The position numbers and the translations under genes were made by a program. Under the pieces are notes generated by a model that did no database searches, was not told where the DNA came from, and saw nothing but the letters and a program-made list of their open reading frames with translations. Positions 24,845 to 36,984 of a DNA stretch of 64,000 nucleotides are shown here, piece by piece; the stretch's first letter is position 1; every line of letters starts with the position of its first letter. The stretch covers positions 143,609,317-143,673,316 of the forward strand of contig CM037584.1 in assembly GCA_021018995.1 (NCBI GenBank), read 5' to 3'. The stretch is from Chloranthus sessilifolius (taxonomy: Eukaryota; Streptophyta; Magnoliopsida; Chloranthales; Chloranthaceae).

Positions 24845-26129
24845 TTGAATTTGAATCTGTCGAAATGGGTGAGCAGCAGGCCTCGAACTCTCAAGGAATT
24901 CAATGCACCAGGGATCTACAATTCTCCCTTCTGCATTCAATTCCCTGTTGCTCAAGGAAATTATGAGATCAAATCGTCCATCATTCAAATGTTGCCCTCA
25001 TTTCATGGCCTGACCAAGGAGGATCCCTATAAGCATATAGATGAATTCTTAGGACTGTGCACCACCTTCAACATCACAGGTTTGGGGGAGGAGGCAACTA
25101 GGATGAGTCTCTTTCCGTTTTCATTAAAGGACAGAGCCAGGACCTGGTTATCTCTGCTTCCTCCTAATAGTATACAGTCCTTGAGTGATCTCTAATGTCA
25201 GTTTTTGGCCAAATTCTTTCCTACATCAAAGACCAGTCAGTTGAGGAAGGGTATCATCTCTTTTACCCAAGATCCAACTGAAGACTTTCATCAATCCTGG
25301 GAGAGATTTAAAGAACTCCTCAAGAAATGCCCCCACCATCAAATCCCTGAATGGAAACTGGTTCAAAGCTTTTACCAGGGAATTGATTCAAAGAGTAGGG
25401 ACATGATAGATGCCTCTTGTGGAGGCACTTATCTTCATAAAACTGCTGAGGAGGCATGGGAGCTCTTTGACATCATCAGTGAAAACTCTATGCAAAGGGA
25501 AACCTTAGCAAGAGATCTAGACCCTTCTAAATTAATGAAAGAGAACACCTCAAGAGGAAAGATATATGAAGTAAGCGTGCCAAGTGAGTTGGAAAGGAAA
25601 GTGGACAGCTTAACTCTGAAGTTTGATAGCTGCTAGAGTGGAGGAGGCATGTGTCAGTCCCCTGCTCACTCCCTAGATGAATGCCCATCAATTGCCCAAT
25701 TTCCTGATTTCGTAATAGAACATGTGGCTGCAACTCAAGCCTATGGGCAGCAGCCAACTACTGGGTATCAATGGAGAAACCACCCCAATTTGAGGTGGAG
25801 ACAAGATGGATACCCCAGTCAATAGCAGCAGCAGCCCATGCCCTACAGAAATGCTCAGCCCTATCGAGAAGGTTATGCCCCAAGACCTCAATATTAGTAA
25901 ACCATGGCCCAACCTGTAGCTCCTCCTGTGCAGCAAGCTGCACCTACTCCAGCTGTGAGAGCACCATCTTTTGAGGAACAAGTTCTATCTTCATTGCAGA
26001 ACTTGAACACCTTAACCCAAACTATGCACTCTCACAACCAAAGCATCAAAAAGATAGAGGACCAGCTTGGTCAGCTATCTGATGCTCTGAATAGGAGAGA
26101 AGGAGGAAGGTTACCTAGCCAACCACAGG
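24845..26129 (+). pseudogene. gag: Athila-type Gag, truncated
   Basis: One frame runs from about 24845 to 26129. A related N-terminal stretch sits in another frame at 24740-24890, so there is a frameshift near 24880. The Retrotrans_gag core is clear: FPFSLKDRARTWLSLLPPNS, then after a stop AKFFPTSKTSQLRKGI, WERFKELLKKCPHH and the YQGID segment. A cysteine-bearing segment (MCQSPAHSLDECP), a Gln/Pro-rich stretch and a coiled coil ending GRLPSQPQ follow. Stops at 25193-25195, 25634-25636 and others break it. The sequence after GRLPSQPQ is lost at the junction with the 134-bp repeat. Confidence 0.85.
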
Positions 26130-26263
26130 AGAAATATTAGAGCATAGTATCTACCAATTCCTATAACATGAGATCTACTATTAAACTTGATCAAAATCAA
26201 ATCTATAGTAAAATTTAAAATGATAATCTGAGTTAATATTTTACCTTAGCTTAGCTTGAGCAT
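26130..26263. repeat. 134-bp direct repeat, right copy
   Basis: The partner of 22155-22288. Unit C resumes directly after it. Confidence 0.9.
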
Positions 26264-26557
26264 CCATACTGGTCTTTGTTAATCTTTCTGGTGAAAAGGG
26301 CTGGTATTTGGACAAGCTCACACTATATGGTACTAGAGGCTAAGAGGGTTTGATCTATGGGCTTAGATTAAAATTTCAATGGCTAGAATTTTAGTTATAG
26401 AACTTTCAAGGTTTCTAATGGTGGGTGGAGCAAAGAGGAAGAAGAAGATAATGGAGAGAGGGAGAACCTTGGGCGTGTGAAATTTTAGAGGAAAGATGCC
26501 TTTGAGCTACATTTAGAGGACAAGAGCTCCATGTGTCCACATGCTTCGAACCTAAGC

Positions 26558-26559
<2 letters not shown>

Positions 26560-26600
<41 letters not shown>
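26560..26600. repeat. (CT)n microsatellite
   Basis: About 20 CT units in unit C. Confidence 0.95.
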
Positions 26601-26603
<3 letters not shown>

Positions 26604-27306
26604 ATCCCTCCATTTAGTCCTCTAGTAGACTTTTCTTATTCTTTATGCCTAGAATTTTATTCAAAAGTTAAGATTCTTTCTAAGCTTGTCGTTGCATGCA
26701 CCTAGCACAATCTAACACTTTAGATTTCCCCTAGGCAAATCCTAGGGTCTAAGATGGGGTCAAAGTTGACCAAGTGTGTGGCTAGGATTGTATAGAACTG
26801 TCTAAAATTATAATTTCTAATTAAAGAAATTAGGAAAAATAATTAGAATAACCCTTGGGCTTAATTGAAATTTACAAGAAATTTCATTACTCCATGCAAG
26901 GCACACATACATTGCTAAAGATGTTTGTGCATTAGGCTCTCTCAAATTTATGGGTCTAGGTCGAACCCAAACCATTAACTAATACTATGATCATTATCAA
27001 AATCAGATCCGTTGGCGATGATCTTCTCATCAATACCAAGGCTCAGATCCAATTCGGGTCAAATCACAAGTCAAGGTTCATCAAAAATCAGTCCAACCTT
27101 CTCATATGGAGTGAGATGTGGTGTGTATTTTAATTAATTACTAACATACCCAATTGAATAAAATGGGTGCCCTATGAGTGCCATTAGAATTGGTACTATC
27201 CCATCAATCTACATGTGGGTGCTTAATATTTTTGGATGGACCAAACCTCTGGCAGTTACTTAGTACAATTAGGTATCATCAGGCTTTAGTCAACTGGTTG
27301 ACTAAT

Positions 27307-28816
27307 TGTGATGTCCCTAAAATCCGTGCTTCAAGTTGGGGCATTGCACACAGGCTAAGTGTGCATGCATGGTACGACACATTGTGCCCGTGTGCAACTT
27401 AGAGGCAATTTGTTTTTTGAAAATAAAAAACTAATCAGTATTAATGTAAAGCTTGCTTAGGTTATGTGAGCCGACTGATTGGGCCGACTATTTGAGTCAA
27501 CCAGTTGGGCCGACTGATTGGGCCGACTATTTGAGCCGACCAGTTGATTATTTGAGCCAACTAATTGGGTCAACCAGTTGGGCCGACTAATTAGGGTCGA
27601 ATAATTAGGCCAACTATTGAGCAGACTTTGGGCCTCAACTAAAACCATTGAGTGAGTGACAAATACCCGAATTGTGTGTGCTAGTTTCACACCGGAACTA
27701 AACACTTATAAGTGGATAAGGCTAACACGTTTTTGCAGTGTTATCGCTTCGCACCGAAATCGGGCTCAAATAGAAAAAAAAAAGAGCTAAACCTTCTCAC
27801 GTAAGTTTCTTGCTTGCAAAACTTGAGAGAGAGAAAGAGAGGGAGCTAGAGAGAGAAGGAGCAACCCCCTTGGATTTTTGGTCGATTTCTCCTCATTTTT
27901 CTTCTTCTTCTTCAATCAATTGCCACAAGGGAATGTCGATCATTGACGTGGTGACAATTTAAGAGCGTGGGAACCCATTTTTCCCAAACCCTCTTTAATT
28001 TTGGTTAGAAACCCCGATTGGAACCCTCTTTTGAATGATCCACATCTCGCGAGGATCTTGTGAGTTCATCGGGCACAATCCATGGAGATTGACCCTGGGT
28101 TTCATCCCGTTACAATTGCGAGAAGATTGGGTTTCGAAATCATTGGATTCAAGAGGAGCATGGGTTTCGGCATAATCGGTGCCATCCATTGTGTGCTCCG
28201 ATTTTGCAAGTTTTAGAGGTAAGAAAACATGACCTTAGTTTGTGTAAATCAAGTGTCAGTTTATATATAAATCATGTGTGAGATATAGGAAAGATGGGTA
28301 TCAAAATCGAGACCCAAAAATGTGAATAAGTTGTGCCTTGCCTCGATTGAGATTCACGGCCGTTGGATTGTAGGGTAATGTATTCTTGGCAGTTTGCCTT
28401 ATTGTCTTTTTATTACTATTTTGTATATCGATTTACCAGAAGATCTGTTGTTGGTATTTTTTCGATCATGTGATGTGTTTAGGTTTGAAATCTTGTTTAG
28501 GGATCTGTTGATTTAATAGAACTTAGAAGAACTAGAGAGCTTTGTTGTCATTTTTGTTACTTTGTATTTGATCTTAATAACATAGTTTGGCGACATGTTC
28601 GAGTTGTCTAACACTTCACTGAGTTGGATTCAGTAGGTTAACATTCTAAAAGCAGATGTTTTGGATAAGGTGATTTCATTAGGTTTTATGAATTGGTATT
28701 TTTTTCTTTTTAGAAATTTGAGTTTCTATTTGTTGTCTACAGGAGTTAGGTATATGATTGCTTGAGTAGTTGAGCTTGATCTAGTGATTTTATTGTATTA
28801 AAGAGTTGTTCAGGCG
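27307..28816 (+). mobile_element. Chromovirus B 5' LTR, first part
   Basis: It starts TGTGATGTCCC. It contains a word-like array (27470-27620) made of GGGCCGACTGATT and (A/G)CCGACTATTTGAG, and a possible TATA (ACTTATAAGTGG, about 27700). It is interrupted at 28817 by element A. About 300 bp of this part (near 27640-27942), including the possible TATA, is absent from the 3' LTR. Confidence 0.8.
27470..27620. repeat. GGGCCGACT word array, B 5' LTR
   Basis: About ten tandem variants of a 14-16 bp word (GGGCCGACTGATT, GAGTCGACCAGTT, GAGCCAACTAATT). It is repeated in the 3' LTR at 54063-54260 with different copy number. This is the least palindromic of the words; GTCGAC and (T/C)CGAC cores occur. 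Confidence 0.75.
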
Positions 28817-29622
28817 TGTAAAGACTCGTATTTTTTAACCCGAATTAGACCGACCCTGTGTGCGTATTCGACTCAGTGACCAGTGTCGCCATTTGCCTTT
28901 GATTATTATTTAGATGTGATCGTACGGACAGATTCTTATTTAGGGCTTGATCGGACCCTTGTGTGAAAGTTGTGCACTGACCTTAGTGTGACCGCTCAAC
29001 ACCGGACCTAATTTGAAGTTATGGAATTAGAAGTTTCACACACAATAGATGTGTGCATTTGCTTAACACATTATGCCACCCATTATAAGAGAGAAGTTAC
29101 ATTCCGTATTACACTAGGTTTTGATTTCTTAAGAAAGAGGAGACGAGAGCCACCCGGTGGAAACCTTTGCCAAGTTGTGACATGCGACCCCACGCAAAAT
29201 CTGTTCGCTTGGCCACCAATCATCGTAGGAGATCGGTTTAGAAACCTTCTTTCTCTAGAACCCTCTTTTGTCTAAACCCTTGAACCTAACGCAAACTTGA
29301 ATCGGCCTTGGATTCTATTTGGACGTTGGATGAATTTGAAATTATTGGAAACAAGTAAGAGTCGTCCTTATAAACTCGTGGGAGCGATTGCGGCGCAAAT
29401 CATTGAGGAGATCCATCGATTTTGTTCCAAAGCCCCATTTGCGTGACTTGTTTCAAATCGAGGAATCTTTAGATTAAAAGGTATTATTTGATTGAGATTA
29501 ATGGTTAGAATCAATAGATTAGATATAGGTTTTATGTTTGGGAATTTGTGGAAACCGATTCGGGTGCAAAAGGGTGAAATCCTTATTTGATTTTCTAGAA
29601 CTCAGATCGTGGAGGCGCTATA

Positions 29623-29701
29623 GCTCGCTCGCGCGAGGATTATCATCACTCGCGCGAGGAGTATCATCGCTCGCGCAAGGATTATTATCGCTCGCGCAAG
29701 G
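29623..29701. repeat. CTCGCGCGAG word array, A 5' LTR
   Basis: Four words with the palindromic core CTCGCGCGAG or CTCGCGCAAG, joined by ATTATCATC-like spacers. The 3' LTR (41912-41970) has only three, so copy number changed since insertion. Confidence 0.85.
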
Positions 29702-30196
29702 ACAGAACATGGTTTGTCATCACTTTTCATTTTCTTCTCAAATATTATGCTACTAGACTTGTAACATGGTATTGGTATGGTTGCTAGGTTATAATGTGAG
29801 TTTTGACACCGTCCGATAGGCTTTGTTTGAACTCCGATTTGTGTGAAACGATTTGAGGTAGGAGAATCTCATAACTATCGTGTTTTATTTTAATTCGTAT
29901 GGATATTTTGAATTAGAATCTTGAACTTACATATGCCATTAAAATAACATCTGGAAAATGAAAAACCTGATATAGACTCTGAAATTTGAACTATGTATAA
30001 GAAACTTGCATTGAACTATATTAGTTTCTGCATCTATTTTATAGTTCACCTGAACGACCCTTCAAAATTCTTGAACAACTTCTTGGCATAAGTTACCGGC
30101 CTAAATGTAGGGGCTTGTTGCATTCTGAACGACGATGGTAGGTAGGGGTTTTCATCAGCTATATTCCTTCTCTCGAGATATAATTTACTCAGGAAG

Positions 30197-32456
30197 TGTA
30201 AAGACCCGTATTTTGAACCCGAGTTAGACTGACCCTGTGTGTGTATTCGGCTCGGCAACTGACGTCACCATTTGTTTTGGATTTTTATCTAGATGTAATT
30301 GTGCGGACAGATTTTAATTTAGAGCCCATTTGGACCCTCGTGCGAAAGTTGTGCACCGACCTCGGGGTAGCCGCTCAACACCGGACTTGAGTTTTAAAAT
30401 TAGAAGTGTATAATACATAAGATGTGTGTGTGTGTTTTACTTTGTGAGCAATCCTATTATAAGAAGGAATTGCATTCCCGTATTATATTAGGTTTTGTTA
30501 AGAGAGGATAGTTACCCAATCGTGTGAAACTCCTCTCTTCTTCAATCATCGTAGGAGATCGGTTTAGAAAACCTCCTTCTCTAGAACCCTCTTTGTTGAA
30601 AACACTTAAACCTTAGAAAGAACTTGAATCAACCTTGGATTCGTAGTTGGCTATTGGGAGAGGTTGAGATCATTGGGGGCGTGTTAGAGTTGTCTCTGTG
30701 AACTCGTGGGATCGATCGCGGCGCGAATCGTTGAGGAAACCCGTCGGTTTTTATCATCGCTCGAGCAAGGTATCACCGAACTCCGACATTGCCTTAGTAT
30801 TTTAGTCATAACTATTTATTTCGAACTCTGATTAAGACGATTCTTTTTGTGTTGGAAAGCTAATAGAAAAATCTACAACTTTAATGTTTTGACCAACTCA
30901 TGAATCAATCATCTTGATGGTTAAAAAAATATGAGAATGTTACGTCAAATCGCTCGAGCGAGCTATTATCATCGCTCGAGCGAGGTATCACCGAACTCCG
31001 GTATTGCCTTAGTATTTTAGTCATAACTTTTTATCTCGAACTCCGATTGTGACAATTCTTTTTGCGTTGGAAAGCTAATATAAAAATCTACAACTTTCAT
31101 GTTTTGACCAACACATGAATCAATCTTCTTGATAGTCAAAAAAATATAATAATGTTACGTCAAATTCTAGGATTAGCACAACTTGCCTGTTTTGACTTGT
31201 TTTTGAGGAAACGCTTAAATAGGTCTATATTATTAGTAATTAGAGTTTATCTTAATGCATGAACGTATATTGTGATGTAGATTGAGGGCGAGAGGCCATC
31301 AATAGGACCTTGCTTGACTTCGCATAACTCTGAGTTTTAGGTAGGAGAATCTTATCTTTACAGTATTTTATTTTAATTCGCATGGATATTTTGAATTAAA
31401 ATCTTTGAACTTGCATATGCCATTGAAATCACATCTGTAAATTGAAATTGATATGAATGACTAAAAATCTAAATCCGAATCCTCAAACCCTGAATCATTA
31501 AGCTCTGAAGATCTGAAATCAAGAACCTGAACTATGTATAAGAGACTTCCATCTGATTATATTAGTATCTGCATTTGTTTTATGATTGACCTGAACAACC
31601 CCTCAAAAATTCCTGAACAACCCCTCAAAAATTCCTGAACAACTTCCTGGCACAAGTTTCCCTCATTACGCAGGGGCTTGTTGCATCCTGAAAAAGGGTT
31701 CATGAACGACGATGGTAGGTAGGGGTTCCCATCGGCTATATTCCTGCTCTCAAGATATAGTTTACTCAGGAGGTATTTTAAGTTGAGGATTAAGTCATGA
31801 ATTACTGAACTTTGCATATAGAAGTTAGAGAAACTAAGACACTGAAATACTGCATCTGTTCTTGAAACTGTTTTCACACATTTAGAAATAAATCTTACAT
31901 ATGATTTCCGCACCTAAATTCAGTTTATTATCTGCTTATATGTTTGACAAGCTATATTCCGATATTTGTTTTGAAATTATGTTAGTTAAAGTAAAATGTC
32001 GTAGATGTCTTTCTTCTACTGAGCCTTGTTGGTTAGCTCACTCCGACTATACGTCACAGGTTCAGGTATTGACATGACTATTCAGGGCTGTGAGACTGAT
32101 CCTGACTACGTGCCTGAGGAAGAGCTTGAGGTTCCTCCTGAGGAGTTTTTCCCAGTATAGAACTTACTGATTTTCTTATTTGTAGTGAGAGTTAGACATG
32201 AATTTGTGGGCCCATTTTAGTTGGATACCATAGTTTTATATTTGACGTTGATTTCTGTTATGAGCCATGTTTCGATGATGGTCGGCCATCATCGGTGGTT
32301 CTTTACTTTTAATTGCTTTCGCATTTATTTTAGCTATGGATATTTATTGCGCTTTACTCTGATATGTGCCCTGTTTGTCCGGCTTCTCGTTTATTCGATA
32401 GGTTGGCGAACCGGCCTTTCCTATACCTGAGGGATTGGAAAAGTCGGGTCGTCACA
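30197..32456 (+). mobile_element. Solo LTR A', same family as A
   Basis: 2260 bp, starts TGTAAAGACCCG and ends GGTCGTCACA. It is flanked by a perfect 5-bp duplication GGAAG (30192-30196 and 32457-32461). It belongs to a diverged subfamily of the A LTR. Its word is CGCTCGAGCG, not CTCGCGCGAG. A tandem duplication of about 208 bp (30752-31165) carries the word. Confidence 0.9.
30752..31165. repeat. 208-bp tandem duplication with CGCTCGAGCG word
   Basis: Two copies, 30752-30959 and about 30966-31165. Each starts with the word TCGCTCGAGC(A/G)AGGTATC, continues through GTATTTTAGTCATAACT and GTTGGAAAGCTAAT, and ends at GTTACGTCAAAT. They differ at a small number of positions. Confidence 0.85.
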
Positions 32457-33113
32457 GGAAGTATTTTAAGTTGAGGATTAAGTCATGAATTACAAAACCT
32501 TGCATATACAAGTTAGAGACACTGAAATACTGAGATCTTGCATCTGTTTTAGAATCTGCTTTAAGAACTTGGAAACTGATTTTATCTATAAAATTCGGCA
32601 ATTAAATTTTAGCTCTTACTAGCATATCTAATTTCGATGCTCTATGTTTTGATATATACATGTTTTGAAAATTGTGTTAGTTAAGGTAAAATATTATTGA
32701 TGTCTTTCTTCTACTGAGCATTGTTGGTTAGCTCATGATTAAGGCTGCCAAGTGATCTGATCGTGCACGAGGAAGAGCCTGAGGTTCCCCCTGAGGAGTT
32801 TTTCCCATATTAGGACTTATTTTATTTTTCTTGCTTTTGGTGAGAGTTAGACTTGGAATTGTGGGCCCATCGTTGGTTGGATATTTTGGTTTAGTACTTA
32901 TTGATTTATTACTATTGTGAACCATGTTTCGATAATGATCGGCCATCATCGGTGGTTCTTTACTTAATTACTTTCGCATTTTTTTCTTAGCTTGGTTACT
33001 TATTAAGCTTTGCTCTGATATGTGCACTGTTTGTCCAGCTTATCATTTAACCGATAGATTGGTGAATCAACCTTTCCTATACCTGAGGGATTGGAAAAGT
33101 CGAGTCGTCACAA

Positions 33114-33131
33114 TTGGTATCATAGTTGTGG
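33114..33131 (+). promoter_or_regulatory. Primer binding site of chromovirus A
   Basis: TTGGTATCATAGTTGTGGC directly follows the LTR end. It resembles the initiator tRNA-Met site (TGGTATCAGAG) with a G-to-T change. Confidence 0.8.
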
Positions 33132-33208
33132 CTTTAGATTCTCCAAGGACATAGGAAACCTAATCATGACTCTGTCATAGTTCACATCCGAGTTATGTCA
33201 TTAGGTCC

Positions 33209-35467
33209 TGTTAAGACCTGAAAAGTACCACTTTTCACCCCTTAACTTAGCCTTTGATTAGACCCTTAGCCATCTAATAAAGGTTTGTTAAGTATTTTCT
33301 GTAAGCAATAAACAGTAGTACAATAAGGCCAGGTATCCTGTTAAGGAACCCATGATTGGCACCAAAAGTCCCTCAGAAGATTGAGCCATGAATCCAGACC
33401 TGAGGTAAGCCTCGCGCAGCTGACAAAGCTTCAAAATATTCAGGAATTTAGGCTTCGCGCAGTCCCCGCTACGTTCCACAAGACTTCACGAGAAGTTCTC
33501 GTGCAGTGGAGTGACAGGAGAGCTTCAGGAAAGTTGTCACGCAGCTGCCGCCCAGTTGCCGCGAGATACAAAGCATCAAAGGAGCTGTCACGTAGTTCAG
33601 AAAAGCCTCAAAGCTATCGCGAGGATCCTAGCGAAGATCTATCAAGAAATGGACTCTCGCGCAGCTCAGAAACTATTAAAGCCTCGCAAGGATCCTCGCG
33701 AAGATCCATTGGAGTGATGCTCGCGCAGTTCCTGCGCTATTCCAACCCAACCTCGCAAAGCTCAATCCAGTGAGAGCCCACCAACCTCGCGACAGCTGAA
33801 GCTTCAGAGTTAAACTTAACCACGTGAAGAACAGAGCTACCACGCGACGAGTCTGGGAAACTTTAACCTTCCATCGCTTCAGCAGAGGACTTTCTGAGAA
33901 TTTTCAAGGATTAGGGCACGCACTCCCACGCTCAAATCTCTATGCACGTGCCCCGAGGCATCAAAGGAACAGTATTCGACCATGTGGCATCATTAAAATT
34001 AGGGTTTCCTAACCCTAATGCGCCACCACACCACTGCTATATAAACCCAAACTTGGTTTAGGTTTAGGGAGCTTAGACTTTATCACTGATACAGGATCTG
34101 AGATCATTTTCTTTTCTATTCTTCTGTAGTTGTAAGTAGTTTTCCTTTTTCTTTTTCTCTCTCTCCATAGTCCAGCACTTGCTGGCTATGCCTTTGTATG
34201 TATTTTTGAACTAGTTTAATGGATGTTTTGTAATAGGATATGTACTTTTATGGGATATGTAATGAGCTGCTGTTTCGCAAGGTCATGTTCTTAGGATCCG
34301 CCATTGCTTTGGCTGTGATTCAAAGCAATGGAGGACTGATTCTAAGGATCCATTCAGATCCAAGTGACCTGTGTGTCTGGGCTATCATGGTCCGATACAG
34401 CCTTAGCCCCACCACAGGACCCACTAGATCTGAAATCCCCATGGGAGCCTGAGCTGGTAGCCTTGTGACCATGGTGGTGGCAACAATATTACTGTTCTCT
34501 ATGAGGAGGATAGCCTCTGGGATAGTCTGTGACCATTCAAGTGGACAGGCTATAGCCTTAGGGTGAAGCCAATCCGTAGGATCCAAGATGGATTCTTCTT
34601 CTCTGCACATGTGATTGTAGCCTTGTGGGAGATTGTACAGAGGCAGACTCCCCTATATTTGTATAGACCCGCCATCAGATGTTAGATCTGATCTGGTTAT
34701 GGAGATTGTAGGCTTGTGACTGGACCATTGTAGTCCCACTCAAGCAATGGACAGCTAGATCGAAGGTTGTACTCAATCCCTTGCTGGTTCTATGTGTCTG
34801 GGCTAACATGGTCCTATACAGCCCTAGCCCCACACATAGAGCTTTAGAGGTTGCGGTTCCTTATGGATTCTTGAGCTTGTAACCTAAATGAAGTAGTGCC
34901 TACAATGATTAACTTGTTTTGACCCATCTCTGGACTGTGGTTCCCCTATGGGATAGTCTGTGACCATTTGAGTGGACATGTTATAGCCTTAAAGGATTGG
35001 ATCATGGCACAGAGATGGGTTGGATTCTTTCTCCTCAGTGGTGATAATGTAGCCATTAGACAGGATTTCTATAACATCATATCTGAATCTGAGTTACAAA
35101 ACTCCTCTGATCTAGACCCAATAGCATACTTCTCACCCTTTTATATATATTTTCCCACACTCCATCCATCTTCTCAACCCTTTCTGTAGTTAATTCATTA
35201 GGCTACCTTAGGATATTTAGAATAAGTGACCTTAAACTCCCTTCCTTTTAGGACTGCCAGATCTGGAGGGACTACTAGAGATGGCTCCCTTGGAGCCGTA
35301 GATCACCTGTGGGACATACTCTTACTTATCAAAACTTGCTACAAATGGACCCTGTATCTTGCAGGTCTAAGATTTCTCAGTTGTGCTGATTCCATCCCCT
35401 GTTTTACTTTGAATTTAAATTGCTTTTACCACCAACAAATAAATTAAGCACACTGGGATTCGCAATA
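33209..35467 (+). mobile_element. Solo LTR of Athila-like family 1 in A leader
   Basis: 2259 bp, starts TGTTAAGACCTG and ends GATTCGCAATA. A perfect 5-bp duplication GGTCC flanks it (33204-33208 and 35468-35472). It is the same family as the LTR at 5084-7572. It lies between the PBS and gag of element A. The TATA box CTATATAAAC is at 34037-34046. No internal sequence remains, as expected after LTR-LTR recombination. Confidence 0.9.
33409..33850. repeat. Word array CTCGCGCAG in the solo LTR
   Basis: About a dozen copies of CTCGCGCAG, CTCGCGAAG, CTCGCAAAG and CACGCAGC in the same U3 position as in LTR 1, but with different filler and spacing. The reading frame 33381-33773 is a by-product. Confidence 0.8.
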
Positions 35468-35551
35468 GGTCCCGAATCACTAGGACCCTGTGCAGGATTG
35501 TGTTTACAATCTGATCTCTGACCGATATTGTTTTCACGATGACAGATCAAC

Positions 35552-36848
35552 ATGACCCCAAGATTCAGAGGCAGAAGTAGAGGTAGGACAGTTCCATTAG
35601 AGAGCATTCCTGAAGATGTTGGGACATCTAGGGGAGTTGAGTTTGCTACCGATTCTAATGCAGTTCCGATGGGAGTTAGAGTTGGAAGAGGTCAGGATGG
35701 AAGAATAGAGCAAGTGTTGGAAAATCTGGCCACCAATATAGCTCAGCAGACTATATCTATGGCTCAACAGATTGTTACCATCACGTAGTAAGCAGAGCTG
35801 ATTTCTGCTGGATAGCAACAACAATCCTCCGGATTTGCCGAATTCAGGAAATGAGACCTCCAAATTTTTCTGGACAGACCGATCCGATGGAGGCTGAAAG
35901 TTGGTTGGATGAGATGGAAAAGATCTTTGAAGTACTTCAGTGCACTAATGTGGAGAAGGTTCATTGGGCAACTTTCAAACTAGACAGACAGGCAGGACCA
36001 TGGTGGAAGTCTGTAGCTAGACACAGGGAGCAAGAGTTTCCCAATACTCTTTGGACATGGGCTGAGTTTATCGAGGCATTCAACGATCAGTACTTTCCCA
36101 AGATCGTCAAGCATCAGATGGAAGTCCAGTTCATCAAGCTAGAGTAGGGTATAATGTCAATGCGTGAGTATGGAGATGAGTTCACACGACTTTCGAGGTT
36201 TGCACCTCAGCATGTGGCCACCAATATGATGAAGGCCAGAAAATTTCAGCTGGGTCTGAGGTCGAATCTATAAGAGAGAGTAGCTATGTGGGAGATGGAG
36301 ACGTATATGGGAGTGATGTCAAAGGCCCTCATTGATGAAGAGGAAATTCAAAAGTTGTTTTTGAGAATGAGTCAACAGAATAAGGACAAGGGTATGCAAG
36401 GACAGTCTGGTACTTATGAGAATAAGAGGGCCAAGTTTTCAAAGCCACCGGTGAATCCTGTTCAACCTATATTTTCTAGACCAACAGTTTCTTCTGGACC
36501 GACCTCCTATCAGAGGCCAGCAGTGTCTTTACTTGTACAATTCGTACAACCAGTGGGTTCTACGACTAGTGGAGCGTCAGTGGTACAAGGAACCTCACGT
36601 GTTGCATCTTCTACCCCGGTCATTTCATGTCTAAGGTGTGAAAAATCACACAAGACCGAGGATTATAGGAGGAACACTGGAGCATGCTTTCGGTGTAGTA
36701 CAATCAGGCACATGGCTAAGGATTGTCCTCAAGAGGACAAGGGAAGAACTAATTCGGCATCTACTCAGAGATTGATCCAACCTACTATTTAAGGTCGAGC
36801 TTATGCCAATGGCTCAGGAAGCCGAAATGTCGAACGACGTGATCCAAG
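35552..36848 (+). pseudogene. gag: Gag of chromovirus A
   Basis: An N-terminal piece (35552-35788) is in frame 2, and the main body (35851-36792) in frame 1, so there is a frameshift at about 35790-35850. The gag core includes MRPPNFSGQTDPMEAESWLD and FNDQYFPKIVKHQMEVQF. Stops at 36145-36147 and 36270-36272 sit where glutamine codons are expected. The nucleocapsid has two zinc-knuckle-like motifs: the first is CLRCEKSHKTEDY, with the last cysteine changed to tyrosine; the second is CFRCSTIRHMAKDC, complete. The last codons before the intron (SNDVIQ) are in yet another frame. Confidence 0.85.
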
Positions 36849-36984
36849 GTATTATGAAAAGTTGAGATGCCTTTTATTTTATTCTATTATATATTGCCTT
36901 GTATTTAATAAATTCTCGTAATAAGTCATGCATGAACACCACATGCTTAGAAAATTTTAATTAAAACGCTTGTATAATTCTAAG
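36849..36984 (+). other. Candidate spliceosomal intron, chromovirus A
   Basis: 136 bp, AT-rich, begins CAAG|GTATTATG and ends ATTCTAAG|GT. Splicing would join Asn-Asp-Val-Ile-Gln to Gly-Thr-Leu and continue into the protease. The same boundary, codon and phase occur in element B (48767-48907), and the two introns share some internal words. Unspliced RNA meets TGA seven codons into the intron. A splicing origin is inferred from the sequence; no transcript was seen. Confidence 0.75.

Larger units (their letters stand above)
22289..26129 (+). mobile_element. Truncated Athila-like element (5' LTR, PBS, gag)
   Basis: The element has an intact 5' LTR end (TGTTAAG), a 2152-bp LTR (22289-24440), a PBS (24447-24464) and a gag that stops abruptly at 26129. 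No protease, pol or 3' LTR follows. It sits inside unit C between 134-bp direct repeats. The Athila-like assignment rests on the gag core and the tRNA-Asp type PBS. Confidence 0.85.
28817..33112 (+). mobile_element. 5' LTR of chromovirus A (interrupted)
   Basis: It starts TGTAAAGACTCG and ends GTCGTCACA, followed by the PBS. A TATA-like CATTATAAGAG is at about 29083. The word array 29623-29701 comes about 540 bp later, so it is probably transcribed. It is interrupted by a related solo LTR at 30197-32456. About 70 bp present in the 3' LTR (near 42765-42830) is missing here. Confidence 0.85.

Noticed and set aside
22155-26263. 134-bp repeats as very short LTRs of a small element
   Set aside because: They lack TG...CA ends and a PBS or PPT next to them, and the left one abuts a true LTR start.
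28817-33112. Reading 28817 and 30197 as the two LTRs of one short element
   Set aside because: The inner copy has its own GGAAG duplication and the outer sequence resumes after it, so it is a nested solo LTR.
33381-33773. 130-residue ORF in the solo LTR
   Set aside because: It is a translation of the CTCGCG word array; LTR 1 has a differently composed frame at the same place.
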